The translations under genes and the position numbers were made by a program. DNA of 64,000 bases, taken from contig NZ_JBGUAY010000002.1 in the NCBI RefSeq assembly GCF_041821025.1, forward strand, positions 372,001 to 436,000. The letters run 5' to 3'. This stretch comes from Egicoccus sp. AB-alg6-2. Lineage in GTDB: Bacteria > Actinomycetota > Nitriliruptoria > Nitriliruptorales > Nitriliruptoraceae. Shown here in pieces: positions 42,610 through 50,942 of this stretch. Under the pieces are notes generated by a model. That model searched no databases. It was not told the DNA's origin and saw only the letters and a program-made list of their open reading frames with translations. Numbering within the stretch: the stretch's first letter is position 1; each line of letters opens with the position of its first letter.

Positions 42610-43581
42610 TCAGAACTCGAGCAGGATCTTGCCGGCCTTGCCAGCCGACTCGAGGTGGTCGAAGGCGTCCCGTACCGCTTCCGCCGGGTAGGCCGTGTCG
42701 ACGATCGGGTGCACGGCACCGCTGACGAGCAGCGGCAGGACCTCGCGCTCGAACGCGGCCACGGCCGCCGCCTTCTCCGGGATCGACCGCGCACGCAACA
42801 CCGTGCCGATCAGCCGGGCACGCCGTCCCATCAGCGCGAGCAGCGGCACCTCGACCCGGGAGCCCGCGCCGACCCCGACGACCACGATCCGCCCGCCGGT
42901 CGCCAGCACCTCGAGGTCGCCGGGGAAGTGCGGCGCGCCGACGAGTTCGAGCACAACGTCCACGCCGGCGCCGTCGGTCAACGTCCGCGTCTGCGCGACG
43001 AAGTCGGCATCGTCGACCGGTTCCGCGCCGAGCGAGGTGACGAGGTCACGGCCCGCCGTCGACCGCGAGACGCCGAGGGGACGCGCGCCGCAGGCGGCCA
43101 CGATCTGCAGTGCGGCGGTACCGACGCCGCCGGTGGCGCCGTGCACGAGGACCCGTTCACCCGGCGTCATGGCGGCCTGGGTGCGCAGCGCGTCGTGGGC
43201 GGTGATGAACGCCTCGGGGACCGCGGCCGCCTCGCGGGCGTCCAGACGCTCGGGGACGGCCGCCAGGTTCGTCTCGTCGACGACCACCCGGCTGGCGAGC
43301 CCGCCGCCGGCCACCAGCCCGAAGACGCGGTCCCCGGTCTGCCAACGGCGCGCCCGGTCGCCCAGCATGACCACCTCGCCGGCGACCTCCAGTCCCGGCA
43401 CGTCGTCGGGTGCGCCCGGCGGAGCGGGGTAGTGGCCGCGCCGCTGCAGCACGTCCGCGGGATTCACGCCGGCGTAGCGGACCGCGACCGCCACCTCGGT
43501 GCCCTTCGGCACAGGACCGGGCCGCTCACGGACGTGGACGACCTCGTTGCCGCCGGCTCCCTCGAACACCACTGCGCGCAC
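42610..43581 (-). CDS. NADPH:quinone oxidoreductase (zeta-crystallin-like MDR)
   Basis: 323 residues. The start (RAVVFEGAGGNEVVHVRERP) and YAGVNPADVLQRRGHYP are typical of quinone oxidoreductase-1. LVHGATGGVGTAALQIV is the nucleotide-binding motif at about 140, and no structural or catalytic zinc ligands are seen. It probably reduces quinones one or two electrons at a time with NADPH. GTG at 43581 with AGGTGG upstream. It is divergent from soxR with a SoxR-like box between, so it is a candidate SoxR target responding to redox-cycling compounds. Confidence 0.88.
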   Translation of the reverse strand: MRAVVFEGAGGNEVVHVRERPGPVPKGTEVAVAVRYAGVNPADVLQRRGHYPAPPGAPDDVPGLEVAGEVVMLGDRARRWQTGDRVFGLVAGGGLASRVVVDETNLAAVPERLDAREAAAVPEAFITAHDALRTQAAMTPGERVLVHGATGGVGTAALQIVAACGARPLGVSRSTAGRDLVTSLGAEPVDDADFVAQTRTLTDGAGVDVVLELVGAPHFPGDLEVLATGGRIVVVGVGAGSRVEVPLLALMGRRARLIGTVLRARSIPEKAAAVAAFEREVLPLLVSGAVHPIVDTAYPAEAVRDAFDHLESAGKAGKILLEF

Positions 43582-43649
43582 CGGCCACCTCGTCGTCTCG
43601 TCGCGGTCTGCGGGACCGGGCAGCGTAGGAGCCGTTCGTCGCGAGCTGA

Positions 43650-43667
43650 CCTGAAGTAAGGTCGAGG
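43650..43667. promoter_or_regulatory. Candidate SoxR operator
   Basis: CCTGAAGTAAGGTCGAGG matches the SoxR box CCTCAAGTTAACTTGAGG at 13 of 18 positions, including the outer CCT and GAGG. It lies 22 bases before the soxR start and 68 before the divergent quinone oxidoreductase. CTGACC at 43646 could serve as a -35 overlapping the box, as in MerR-type promoters; a -10 is not clear. Confidence 0.65.
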
Positions 43668-43689
43668 TCGCGCGGAACGAGGTGGAGCG

Positions 43690-44154
43690 ATGACGGACGA
43701 ACTGGCGGTCGGGACCGTTGCGCAGCGGTCGGGCGTGGCGGTGTCGACACTGCACTTCTACGAACGCAAGGGCCTGATCGCCTCGCACCGGACGGCCGCC
43801 GGGCACCGGCGCTACCCGCGGCACGTCCTGCGCCGGCTGGCGTTCATCCGGGTCGCGCAACGCGTCGGGCTCACGCTCGAGGAGATCCGCGCCGCGCTGG
43901 ACACGCTGCCCGAAGACCAGGGTCCGACCCAGCGTGACTGGCAGCGGTTGTCCGCGGGCTGGCGACCGATGCTCGACGAGCGCATCCGACTGCTGCGCGC
44001 CCTTCGCGACCAACTCGAGGGCTGCATCGGATGCGGCTGCCTCTCGCTCGAGACCTGCGGCCTGCGCAACCCGGGCGACGTCGTCGGTGAGCGTGGCCCC
44101 GGCCCGCACCACCTGTTGGATGCCGCCGGAGCGAACCGAGACGCCGACATTTGA
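43690..44154 (+). CDS. soxR: Redox-sensitive MerR-family regulator SoxR
   Basis: 154 residues, matching SoxR. The N-terminus is a MerR winged helix (VGTVAQRSGVAVSTLHFYER). Near the C-terminus the [2Fe-2S] cysteines sit at 112, 115, 117 and 123 in CIGCGCLSLETC, giving C-x2-C-x-C-x5-C as in enterobacterial SoxR (119, 122, 124, 130). In actinobacteria SoxR responds directly to redox-active metabolites. A short unrelated tail follows. ATG at 43690 with GGAG five bases upstream. It likely controls itself and the divergent quinone oxidoreductase. Confidence 0.94.
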   Translation: MTDELAVGTVAQRSGVAVSTLHFYERKGLIASHRTAAGHRRYPRHVLRRLAFIRVAQRVGLTLEEIRAALDTLPEDQGPTQRDWQRLSAGWRPMLDERIRLLRALRDQLEGCIGCGCLSLETCGLRNPGDVVGERGPGPHHLLDAAGANRDADI

Positions 44155-44251
44155 TCGGACCATCGGAAATTAGATGCGTTCCGTTATGCGGTCGACGATG
44201 ACGTCCGCACGCGCCGAACTGGCAAATTCTATGGCCGCATCGGCCGTCAAC

Positions 44252-44307
44252 GGCGTTCAAGGGTCATCCGTTACGAAATGAGGGAAGCCGAACCTGGCTT
44301 GAACGCC
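44252..44307. repeat. Ten-base inverted repeat flanking a 36-base loop
   Basis: GGCGTTCAAG (44252-44261) is perfectly complementary to CTTGAACGCC (44298-44307). It lies in the 260-base, comparatively AT-richer gap between soxR and the VIT1/CCC1 gene. The motif C(C/G)GTTA appears three times (about 44180, 44268, 44318). TTGAAC at 44299 could also be a -35 with a weak -10 near 44322. It may be the terminator of soxR or an operator. Confidence 0.5.
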
Positions 44308-44352
44308 CTCTAAGTATCGGTTACACCATGGAGACGGACGGACGAATCGAAG

Positions 44353-44371
44353 GAAGATTCGCCTAACCTCA
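44353..44371. promoter_or_regulatory. Candidate IdeR/DtxR box upstream of the VIT1/CCC1 gene
   Basis: On the minus strand TGAGGTTAGGCGAATCTTC matches the DtxR/IdeR consensus TTAGGTTAGGCTAACCTAA at 14 of 19 positions, with a perfect AGGTTAGGC half. It is 43 bases before the ATG at 44415. IdeR both represses uptake and activates iron storage genes, so either sign is possible here. Confidence 0.65.
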
Positions 44372-44414
44372 CCCGGTGGCCTCGTGGGTCCGTCATCCAA
44401 CGCAGGAGACCCAG

Positions 44415-45203
44415 ATGCCCCTTCCGGTCGAGGAACCGAGCAGCGCCCGCGAGTACCCGCTCGACGAAATCGGTCGGCACATCGACCAGGAGCGGCGCAG
44501 TGTCTCGCTGCTCGGCGAGATTCGCGAGATCGTCTTCGGAGCGCAGGACGGCCTGGTGTCCACGCTCGCTGTCGTCGCCGCGGTCGCTGGCGCGACCAGC
44601 GACAATCTCGCGGTGCTGATCGCCGGACTCGCGTCCGCGATGGCGGGCGTGTTCTCCATGGCGGTGGGCGAGTACATGGGCTCCAAGAGCCAGGACGAGA
44701 TCTTCGACTGGCACATCGCCGACGAGCGGGCCGAGGTCGAGGGCAGACCGCTCGAGGCCCAGGCCGAAGTCGCCTACCTGTTCATGGAGGAAGGCATGGT
44801 CGAGGACGACGCCTGGGAGGCGGCCGCCATCATCGGCCGTCATCCCGAGTCGTTGCTCGCCACCATGGTCGCCAAGGAACTCGGACTGCAGTACTCCTCC
44901 GGCGAGGACACCGCTGGGAGTCCGCTGCGCGGCGCCCTGTTCATGGGCGCATCGTTCGCGGGTGGCGCCCTCTTCCCACTTCTGCCGTTCCTGTTCACCG
45001 AGGGGATGCCGGCCCTGGTGGGCGCGACCGCCCTCACCGGTCTGGTGCTGTTCGTGATCGGTGCCGTGAAGGCGCGTTGGACCAACCGCTCATGGCTGGT
45101 CTCGGGCCTGGAGATCCTTTCGCTGGCCGCATTCGCCGGCGTGGCCGGTTACCTCTTCGGAAGCGTGCTTCCCGCCCTGCTCGGGTTCTCCGGCATCGTC
45201 TGA
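44415..45203 (+). CDS. VIT1/CCC1 family Fe2+/Mn2+ transporter
   Basis: 262 residues. The N-terminal part (about 25-100) begins LGEIREIVFGAQDGLVSTLA, the family signature, and continues with LIAGLASAMAGVFSMAVGEYMGS in the second helix. A central cytoplasmic loop carries several Glu residues (VEGRPLEAQAEVAYLFMEEG), a metal-binding feature of the family. Three hydrophobic helices close the C-terminus. In eukaryotes VIT1 and CCC1 load iron into vacuoles; in bacteria the homologues probably export iron or manganese. The ATG at 44415 has AGGAG six bases upstream. Confidence 0.9.
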   Translation: MPLPVEEPSSAREYPLDEIGRHIDQERRSVSLLGEIREIVFGAQDGLVSTLAVVAAVAGATSDNLAVLIAGLASAMAGVFSMAVGEYMGSKSQDEIFDWHIADERAEVEGRPLEAQAEVAYLFMEEGMVEDDAWEAAAIIGRHPESLLATMVAKELGLQYSSGEDTAGSPLRGALFMGASFAGGALFPLLPFLFTEGMPALVGATALTGLVLFVIGAVKARWTNRSWLVSGLEILSLAAFAGVAGYLFGSVLPALLGFSGIV

Positions 45204-45291
45204 ACCAGGCGTTGCGTGTCGCCGACAATCGACGACGGCCGGTCCTGTCGCCTGGCACCACGACGACGCGGGAGCGGCGGGGCAGACTGGC

Positions 45292-45318
45292 GGACCGGCC
45301 GGTCACGTCGGCCGGTCC
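45292..45318. repeat. Ten-base inverted repeat before the M14 carboxypeptidase gene
   Basis: GGACCGGCCG (45292-45301) pairs perfectly with CGGCCGGTCC (45309-45318) around a seven-base loop. It stands 16 bases before the GTG at 45334 and includes part of its leader. It might be the terminator of the VIT1/CCC1 gene or a leader hairpin. Confidence 0.55.
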
Positions 45319-45333
45319 CGCCAGGAGCGTTGC

Positions 45334-47016
45334 GTGGCACTGCATCCAATCGCCTACGACCACCACCTCGACCACGCGGAAGTGACCGATCTTCTGCGGG
45401 CGTGGGCAGACGCCTGCCCGGAACTGGTCGAGCTCTCGTGCGCCGGACGGTCCCACGAGGGCCGCGAACTGTGGTTGCTGACGCTCACGAACCGAACCAC
45501 GGGACCAGCGTCCTCGAAGCCGGCGTTGCTCGTCGACGCCAACGTCCACGCCAACGAGTTGACGGCGGCGTTCGCTGCGTTGCACCTGGTGCACCGTCTC
45601 CTGGACGGGCACGGCGACGACCCACGCGTCACCAGACTGCTCGACACGCGCGCGCTGTACGTCTTGCCCCGCATCAATCCCGACGGGGTCGAAGAGGTCC
45701 TACGCAGCGGCCGGTACGTGCGGTCCAGCGTGCGGCGGTATCCCGACGTGGAGCCGGGGCCGGGCCTCCACCGCGGCGACGTCGACGGTGACGGGCGGGC
45801 GCTCTTCATGCGCTATCCGGACCCGGACGGTCCCTGGCAGCCGCACCCCGACGAGCCGCGACTGCTGGTCCCGCGTGGGCCCGCCGACGTCGACGGACCG
45901 TTCTACCGGCTGTTGCTGGAGGGGGAGATCGTCGATTTCGACGGCGTCAGCGTCCCCGTGGCCCCGCCCGCCGAAGGGCTCGATCTTCCCACCAACCTGC
46001 CGGCTGACTGGGGCGCGGCGCCGAGACACCCGACCGGAGCCGGCCCCTTCCCGGGATCCGAGCCCGAGATGCAGACCCTGCTGCGTGTCGCGACGGAGCG
46101 TCCCAACATCGTCGGCTACGTCTCGTGTCACACCTTCGGTGGCCTTCACCTGCACCCGCCGCTCAACGACGACGACGGGATGCCCGCGTTCGACGGCATG
46201 GTGTTCGCCGACCTCGGGCGCATGGCTGCTGCGCGGACCGGCTACCGCAACATGTCGATGCACGATCTCAAGTACGAGGACGGGCAGCGCTTTCGGGGTG
46301 GCCCCTTCGGCTGGTTCTACGCCAACCTCGGGATCTACGCCTGGATCACCGAGTTCTGGAACCCGCAGGCAGCAGCAGGGATCACCGACATCCATCCCTC
46401 CCGGTGGTTGCTCGAACATCCCCATGAGCACGACCTGCAGTTGCTGCACTGGAGCGACCAGGAACTGGATGGCCGCGGATTCGTCGACTGGTACCCGTTC
46501 GAGCATCCCCAGCTCGGCATGGTGGAACTCGGCGGCTGGGACCTGATGAACGCCTGGTACAACCCGCCGTTCGATCGCATCGAGCGGGAGGTCGCCCCGC
46601 ATACGGAGTGGGTCATCGACCACCTGCTCGCCTCAGCCCTGCTCGAGATCCGCTCGTGGACGAGTGAGGAGATCGGGGACGGCACCCACCGCCTGCGCCT
46701 GGTCGTCGTCAACAGCGGCTGGCTGCCGACCTACGGGTCACGGCGTGCCGTGGACCGAGGGGTCGGGGGCCGCATCGAACTCGAGCTGACCCTGCCGGTG
46801 ACGGCGCGACTCCTCGGCGGTGAGCGCCACACCGACGGCGGTCAACTCGAGGGCCACGTCACGGCGCGCAGCTCGACGACGTGGTGGGGGCACGACGAGG
46901 GCACGCCCAACCTGGCCGTGCACGAATGGGTGGTGGCGGCCCCGCATGGCACGCGCGTCGGTGTCCGCGCGTGCCACCCCCGCGCCGGTACCGCCGTGGC
47001 CGAGCTCAACCTCTGA
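45334..47016 (+). CDS. M14 family zinc carboxypeptidase
   Basis: 560 residues. The metal-binding HxxE is in VDANVHANELTA (about His69 and Glu72), the substrate-binding Arg/Asn region in PRINPDGVEEV, the third ligand in VSCHTFGGLHLHP (His about 269) and the catalytic Glu in WITEFWNPQA (about 337). It lacks a clear signal peptide, so it may be cytoplasmic or exported in another way. A C-terminal beta-rich domain (about 430-560) of the kind seen in larger M14 enzymes follows. Substrate unknown. GTG 45334 with AGGAG upstream. Confidence 0.88.
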   Translation: MALHPIAYDHHLDHAEVTDLLRAWADACPELVELSCAGRSHEGRELWLLTLTNRTTGPASSKPALLVDANVHANELTAAFAALHLVHRLLDGHGDDPRVTRLLDTRALYVLPRINPDGVEEVLRSGRYVRSSVRRYPDVEPGPGLHRGDVDGDGRALFMRYPDPDGPWQPHPDEPRLLVPRGPADVDGPFYRLLLEGEIVDFDGVSVPVAPPAEGLDLPTNLPADWGAAPRHPTGAGPFPGSEPEMQTLLRVATERPNIVGYVSCHTFGGLHLHPPLNDDDGMPAFDGMVFADLGRMAAARTGYRNMSMHDLKYEDGQRFRGGPFGWFYANLGIYAWITEFWNPQAAAGITDIHPSRWLLEHPHEHDLQLLHWSDQELDGRGFVDWYPFEHPQLGMVELGGWDLMNAWYNPPFDRIEREVAPHTEWVIDHLLASALLEIRSWTSEEIGDGTHRLRLVVVNSGWLPTYGSRRAVDRGVGGRIELELTLPVTARLLGGERHTDGGQLEGHVTARSSTTWWGHDEGTPNLAVHEWVVAAPHGTRVGVRACHPRAGTAVAELNL

Positions 47017-47026
47017 CGCCACGCCG

Positions 47027-48682
47027 TCAGAGGCCGGGAAGCCGGCTCTGCTGGGCCAGCAGCCGCAGTTGCAACCACACCACCAGTCGCGCGTCGTGAC
47101 CGTCCAGATCGAGCCCGAACAGCTCGTTGAGGCGTCGGAGGCGATAGCGCAGCGTGTTCTCGTGGATGTTGAGCCGGGCGGCGGCGGGGGCGACCTCACC
47201 GAAGTGGTCGAGGTACCCGAGCAGGGTCACGGCGTAGTCGCTGTTGTGGCGCTCATCGTGGGCGAGCATGCGACGCAGGGGCGACAACAACGACTCGTCA
47301 CCTGCGGCACCGCGTTCGGCCAGCTCCAGCAATGCCAGGGGCACCTGCACGTCGTCGACGGTTGCGACGACCTGATGGTCCACCTGAGCCATCGCCCGAA
47401 GGATCCGGTCGGTGGTCTGCCGGGCCGCACTGACGGTGTCCAGCGTGCCGATGGGTCCGACGGCGACGTGGATGCCGAGTTGAGCGGAGCGGTCCACCGT
47501 CGTGGCGACCTCGCGTCCGAAGCGGACCAGACGATCCAGGGCACCGTCCGAAGGAGCCGGCACGAGCGCGTAGATCACCCCGTGCGCCACCGCGCAGACG
47601 GCGTCGGGATGCCACGCCTCGCAGTGCATGGTCACGAGGTCGACGATGCGTGCACTGGCAACGCCGCGACTGGCGCTGGCGCCCGTCTGGGCGATCGCGA
47701 GCACGGCGATCGGCGTGTCCAAGCCGATGTTGAGTTGGGCGGCGGACACATCGGTCGGCAACGAGGCGTCGAGCAGGGCACGGAGCGCCTCGCCGCGGTT
47801 GCGACGGTCGGGGTCGCGGTTGCGGCGAGCCCGAAGCAGGTGCAGCGCCGTGACCGTCGCGGCCTCCTCGAGCTTCTGGGCCGCATCGACCGGCAGCGGC
47901 GGCGTTCCGTCGATGACGAAGACGACACCGAGCTGCTGATGGCCGGCGCGCACGGCGATGGCGAGGCGATCGGTGTGCCCGGGCCCCAGTTCCGTGAACC
48001 GCACCGGGCCGGTCGCGAGGGCGATCTTGCGGTACTCGTCTTGGTTGCCCGGCCGTTCCGGCGTCCGCAGCCCGAGGATGGCGAGCTTGCGGATCTCGTC
48101 GATCTCGTGGTGGGGGAGGTTGGAGTACGCCAGCACCTGCCCGCGCGGGTCCTCGATCGTGACCGCGCCGCCGACGCTCGACGCGATCACGTTGGCGAGG
48201 GCGAACAGGTCGCCGATGCCGACCGATGCATAGGTGTCGCTCGCCGGCGACGAGGCACCGGTCGCGGCCGTGATGAGCGCGTCGAGGTGACGCCAGGGCA
48301 GCTCGTCGGGTGCCAGCAACAGGGCGACGCCGGCGGCGGAAGCGGCCTCGGCCAGTCCACTCGTGGCCGGCGTTCCATGGGCCTTGATGACGACGCCGGC
48401 GTAGCCCGCGGCCGCCGCGGCCTGCACCACCTGGACGGCCTCGGGCGTGGACGCCCTGCTGCCGATGGCGAGCAGGATGCCGCCAGGGGTGGGTGCGAGC
48501 GCCTCCTCGCGGTCGTGCAGCACGGGATCGCTGACCGTGGTTCCGAGCGCGACCTCCGGCGTGGCCAGGTGGTGGAGCACATGCGGGCCCAGGGTGCCGA
48601 GCAGGTCGGCGAGCGAGGGGCTCGGCGGCGCAGGAGAAACCCCTTCGATGCTGGGCGCTTCCACCGGTTCACCACCATTCAC
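47027..48682 (-). CDS. PucR/CdaR-type transcriptional regulator
   Basis: 551 residues. The N-terminal part has a PucR-like sensor region (ALGTTVSDPVLHDREEALAP), the middle a GAF/GGDEF-like segment, and the end the PucR-type helix-turn-helix (LDHFGEVAPAAARLNIHENT then LRYRLRRLNELFGLDL, about 500-535). PucR regulators often control purine or amine catabolism near their own locus. It is divergent from paiB with an inverted repeat between; the neighbouring amidohydrolase could be a target. GTG at 48682. Confidence 0.86.
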   Translation of the reverse strand: MNGGEPVEAPSIEGVSPAPPSPSLADLLGTLGPHVLHHLATPEVALGTTVSDPVLHDREEALAPTPGGILLAIGSRASTPEAVQVVQAAAAAGYAGVVIKAHGTPATSGLAEAASAAGVALLLAPDELPWRHLDALITAATGASSPASDTYASVGIGDLFALANVIASSVGGAVTIEDPRGQVLAYSNLPHHEIDEIRKLAILGLRTPERPGNQDEYRKIALATGPVRFTELGPGHTDRLAIAVRAGHQQLGVVFVIDGTPPLPVDAAQKLEEAATVTALHLLRARRNRDPDRRNRGEALRALLDASLPTDVSAAQLNIGLDTPIAVLAIAQTGASASRGVASARIVDLVTMHCEAWHPDAVCAVAHGVIYALVPAPSDGALDRLVRFGREVATTVDRSAQLGIHVAVGPIGTLDTVSAARQTTDRILRAMAQVDHQVVATVDDVQVPLALLELAERGAAGDESLLSPLRRMLAHDERHNSDYAVTLLGYLDHFGEVAPAAARLNIHENTLRYRLRRLNELFGLDLDGHDARLVVWLQLRLLAQQSRLPGL

Positions 48683-48755
48683 GCGTTCCGGTCGAGCCTA
48701 CCGAGCGGATGTCAGGCTCCGGCGATGCCACGAACTGTTGCCGGGGACAAGCCGG

Positions 48756-48773
48756 CCACGCACCTTTGCGTGG
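48756..48773. promoter_or_regulatory. 18-bp inverted repeat between the PucR-type regulator and paiB
   Basis: CCACGCA-CCTT-TGCGTGG, with perfect seven-base arms, lies 32 bases upstream of the paiB -10 candidate in the 134-base divergent gap. The position suits an operator for the PucR-type protein or PaiB. Confidence 0.5.
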
Positions 48774-48804
48774 GCCCGCCAACGCCGGCGCTCCGGCTGG
48801 TGCG

Positions 48805-48810
48805 TACGGT
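48805..48810 (+). promoter_or_regulatory. Putative -10 (TACGGT), leaderless start of paiB
   Basis: TACGGT ends six bases before the ATG at 48817 with no ribosome-binding site between, matching selD and two other leaderless candidates in this window. Confidence 0.42.
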
Positions 48811-48816
48811 CGTCGC

Positions 48817-49446
48817 ATGCTGGAACAACCCCTGTACGAAGTCCGCGATCTCGCGCAGCTGCGCGAGATCGTCCGAGGCAACGCCTGGGCGATGCTCGTC
48901 ACCGGTGCCGGCTCGAGCGGACCCGTCGTCTCGCACCTGCCGGTCCTGCTCGAGGAGGGCCGGGACGATCTGTCCGTGGTCAGTCACGTGGCCAGGGACG
49001 ACGCAGCGCTGCACGAGCTCGGTCAACATGACGTCGCGCTGGTGTTCCAGGGCCCGAACGGCTACGTGTCGCCGTCGTTCTACGAGGCGGCCCCGTACGT
49101 GCCGACGTGGAACTTCGTGGTGCTGCACCTGCACGGGCGACCGGAGTTGCTGGATGCCGAAGCGACCTATGACGTGCTGGACGCGACCGTCGAACACTTC
49201 GAATCCCAGCGCGCGGAGCCGTGGCGGCTGGACCGGGTCACGGAGTACGCCCGTCGCATCGCCGTCCACACCGTCGGCTTCCGGATGACACCGCACCGCG
49301 TCGTCGGCAAGGCGAAGCTGAGCCAGGACAAGGAACCGGCCATCGTCGACCGCGTCATCGCGGCGCTGGACGAGGATCCGCATCACGCCAATCCCGTGTT
49401 GGCCGACGTCATGCGCCGGGCACACCGGGTGGGCCCGGGCGCATGA
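48817..49446 (+). CDS. paiB: FMN-binding negative transcriptional regulator (PaiB-like)
   Basis: 209 residues, matching PaiB in size. Motifs typical of the family are SPSFYEAAPYVPTWNFVVLH near 85-105 and VVGKAKLSQDKEPA near 168-182. PaiB proteins are split-barrel flavin-binding repressors. Its ATG at 48817 is at the head of an operon: its stop overlaps the amidohydrolase start (ATGA). It may control that operon or its own promoter through the inverted repeat at 48756. Confidence 0.86.
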   Translation: MLEQPLYEVRDLAQLREIVRGNAWAMLVTGAGSSGPVVSHLPVLLEEGRDDLSVVSHVARDDAALHELGQHDVALVFQGPNGYVSPSFYEAAPYVPTWNFVVLHLHGRPELLDAEATYDVLDATVEHFESQRAEPWRLDRVTEYARRIAVHTVGFRMTPHRVVGKAKLSQDKEPAIVDRVIAALDEDPHHANPVLADVMRRAHRVGPGA

Positions 49447-50942
49447 GCCTGCACGCCGCCGCTCCGGCCGTGGTGACCCCGACCGTGCTGGTCATCGACC
49501 GCGTGAAGTTGCCCGGGACGGCCGAGCCGATCCAGGTCGTGGTCCGCGACGGTGTCGTGGCCCATGTCGGACCTGCCGCTGTCGTGGAGGGCGCCACCGA
49601 GCGGGTGGACGCGGAGGGCCGCACCGTCCTGCCCGGCCTCCAGGACGCCCACGTGCACGCCACCCAGTGGGCCGCCACGCGGCAGCGCCTGGACTTGTCG
49701 ACCGCGACCTCGGCACGTGCCGTCGCGGACATCGTGGCGGATGCCGCGCGCCGCGCCCCGTCGTCGCCGGCTGAGCTGCTGGTCGGCAGCGGCTTCCGTG
49801 ACGGGCTGTGGAACGACCGGCCCCACAAGTCGCTCCTCGACGCCGTGGCACCCGGGCGCGCCGTGGTGCTGCAGAGCGCCGATCTGCACACGGCGTGGCT
49901 GAGTTCGGCGGCGCTCCGGCTGGTCGGACACGGCAACCACGAGAGCGGCGTGCTGTACGAGGACGAGTGCTACCGGGTCGTCGCGGCGCTGCCCGAGGCG
50001 AGTGTCGAACAGGTCGACGACTGGGTTCTCGAGGCCATGGCGGCGGCCGCCACGCGTGGCGTCACGGGCATCCTCGACTTCGAGATCGGGGACTGCCTTC
50101 CGGACTGGCAACGGCGCGCCGCACGCGAGCCGCTGTCCGTGCGGGTCGCCTGCACCGTCTACCGCGCCCACCTGCCCGCAGCCATCGCCCGAGGATGGCG
50201 CACCGGCGACGTCGTTCCCGGCAGCGACGGTTGTCTCACGATGGGGCCACTGAAGCTGTTCGTGGACGGCTCGCTCAACAGCCGGACGGCGTTGTGCCAC
50301 GACCCCTACCCGGGGGATGGGGGACGTGGGCGGCTCGAAACCTCCCCCGACGAGCTGGTCATGCTCCTGCGGCAGGCCGCGGAACACGGGCTGACCACCG
50401 CGGTGCACGCCATCGGCGACCGGGCCACCGCCATCGCCCTGGACGCGTTCGAACAGACGGGACTGCCCGGCCGGATCGAGCATGCCCAGCTGGTGGCCTC
50501 CGACGATCTGACCCGCTTCGCGCGGCCCGGTCTGGTCGTCGGTGTCCAGCCGGCCCATGCGCCGGACGACCGCGACGTCGCTGACCATCACTGGTCCGGG
50601 CGCACGTCCCGGGCGTTCCCGTACGCCGACCTGCTGCGCGCAGGTGCGACGCTCGAGATCGGATCCGACGCGCCCGTCGCTCCGCTGGACCCCTGGGACG
50701 GCATCGCCGCCGCCGTGTTGCGCACCGACGACGCGCGTCCCCCCTGGCACCCCGAGCAGTGCATCGACGTGCGCTCGGCCTTGCGGGCCGCGTCCGGTGG
50801 CCGCGACACTGTCGCCGTCGGTGACACGGCCGACCTCGTGCTCGTCGACACCGATCCCCTGCAGGTCGAGCCCGACGGGCTTCGCGATCCGGGGGTGGCG
50901 GCCACGCTGCTCGGCGGACGATGGACCCATCGGACCCTGTAG
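49443..50942 (+). CDS. Amidohydrolase family protein (YtcJ-like)
   Basis: 499 residues. GLQDAHVHATQW is the first metal motif (His-x-His), LKLFVDGSLNSRTA contains the bridging region with Lys, TAVHAIGDRA and RIEHAQL supply further His ligands, and LEIGSDAPVAPLDPW the catalytic Asp. YtcJ-like enzymes hydrolyse amide or ester bonds of varied substrates; none can be named here. It shares four bases with paiB and is followed directly by fetA-like, so all are one transcript. Confidence 0.87.
   Translation: MSLHAAAPAVVTPTVLVIDRVKLPGTAEPIQVVVRDGVVAHVGPAAVVEGATERVDAEGRTVLPGLQDAHVHATQWAATRQRLDLSTATSARAVADIVADAARRAPSSPAELLVGSGFRDGLWNDRPHKSLLDAVAPGRAVVLQSADLHTAWLSSAALRLVGHGNHESGVLYEDECYRVVAALPEASVEQVDDWVLEAMAAAATRGVTGILDFEIGDCLPDWQRRAAREPLSVRVACTVYRAHLPAAIARGWRTGDVVPGSDGCLTMGPLKLFVDGSLNSRTALCHDPYPGDGGRGRLETSPDELVMLLRQAAEHGLTTAVHAIGDRATAIALDAFEQTGLPGRIEHAQLVASDDLTRFARPGLVVGVQPAHAPDDRDVADHHWSGRTSRAFPYADLLRAGATLEIGSDAPVAPLDPWDGIAAAVLRTDDARPPWHPEQCIDVRSALRAASGGRDTVAVGDTADLVLVDTDPLQVEPDGLRDPGVAATLLGGRWTHRTL

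Noticed and set aside
44160-44400. A yybP-ykoY manganese riboswitch before the VIT1/CCC1 gene
   Set aside because: The gap is large enough and the gene is a metal transporter, but I find no conserved loop motif. An IdeR-like box is better supported.
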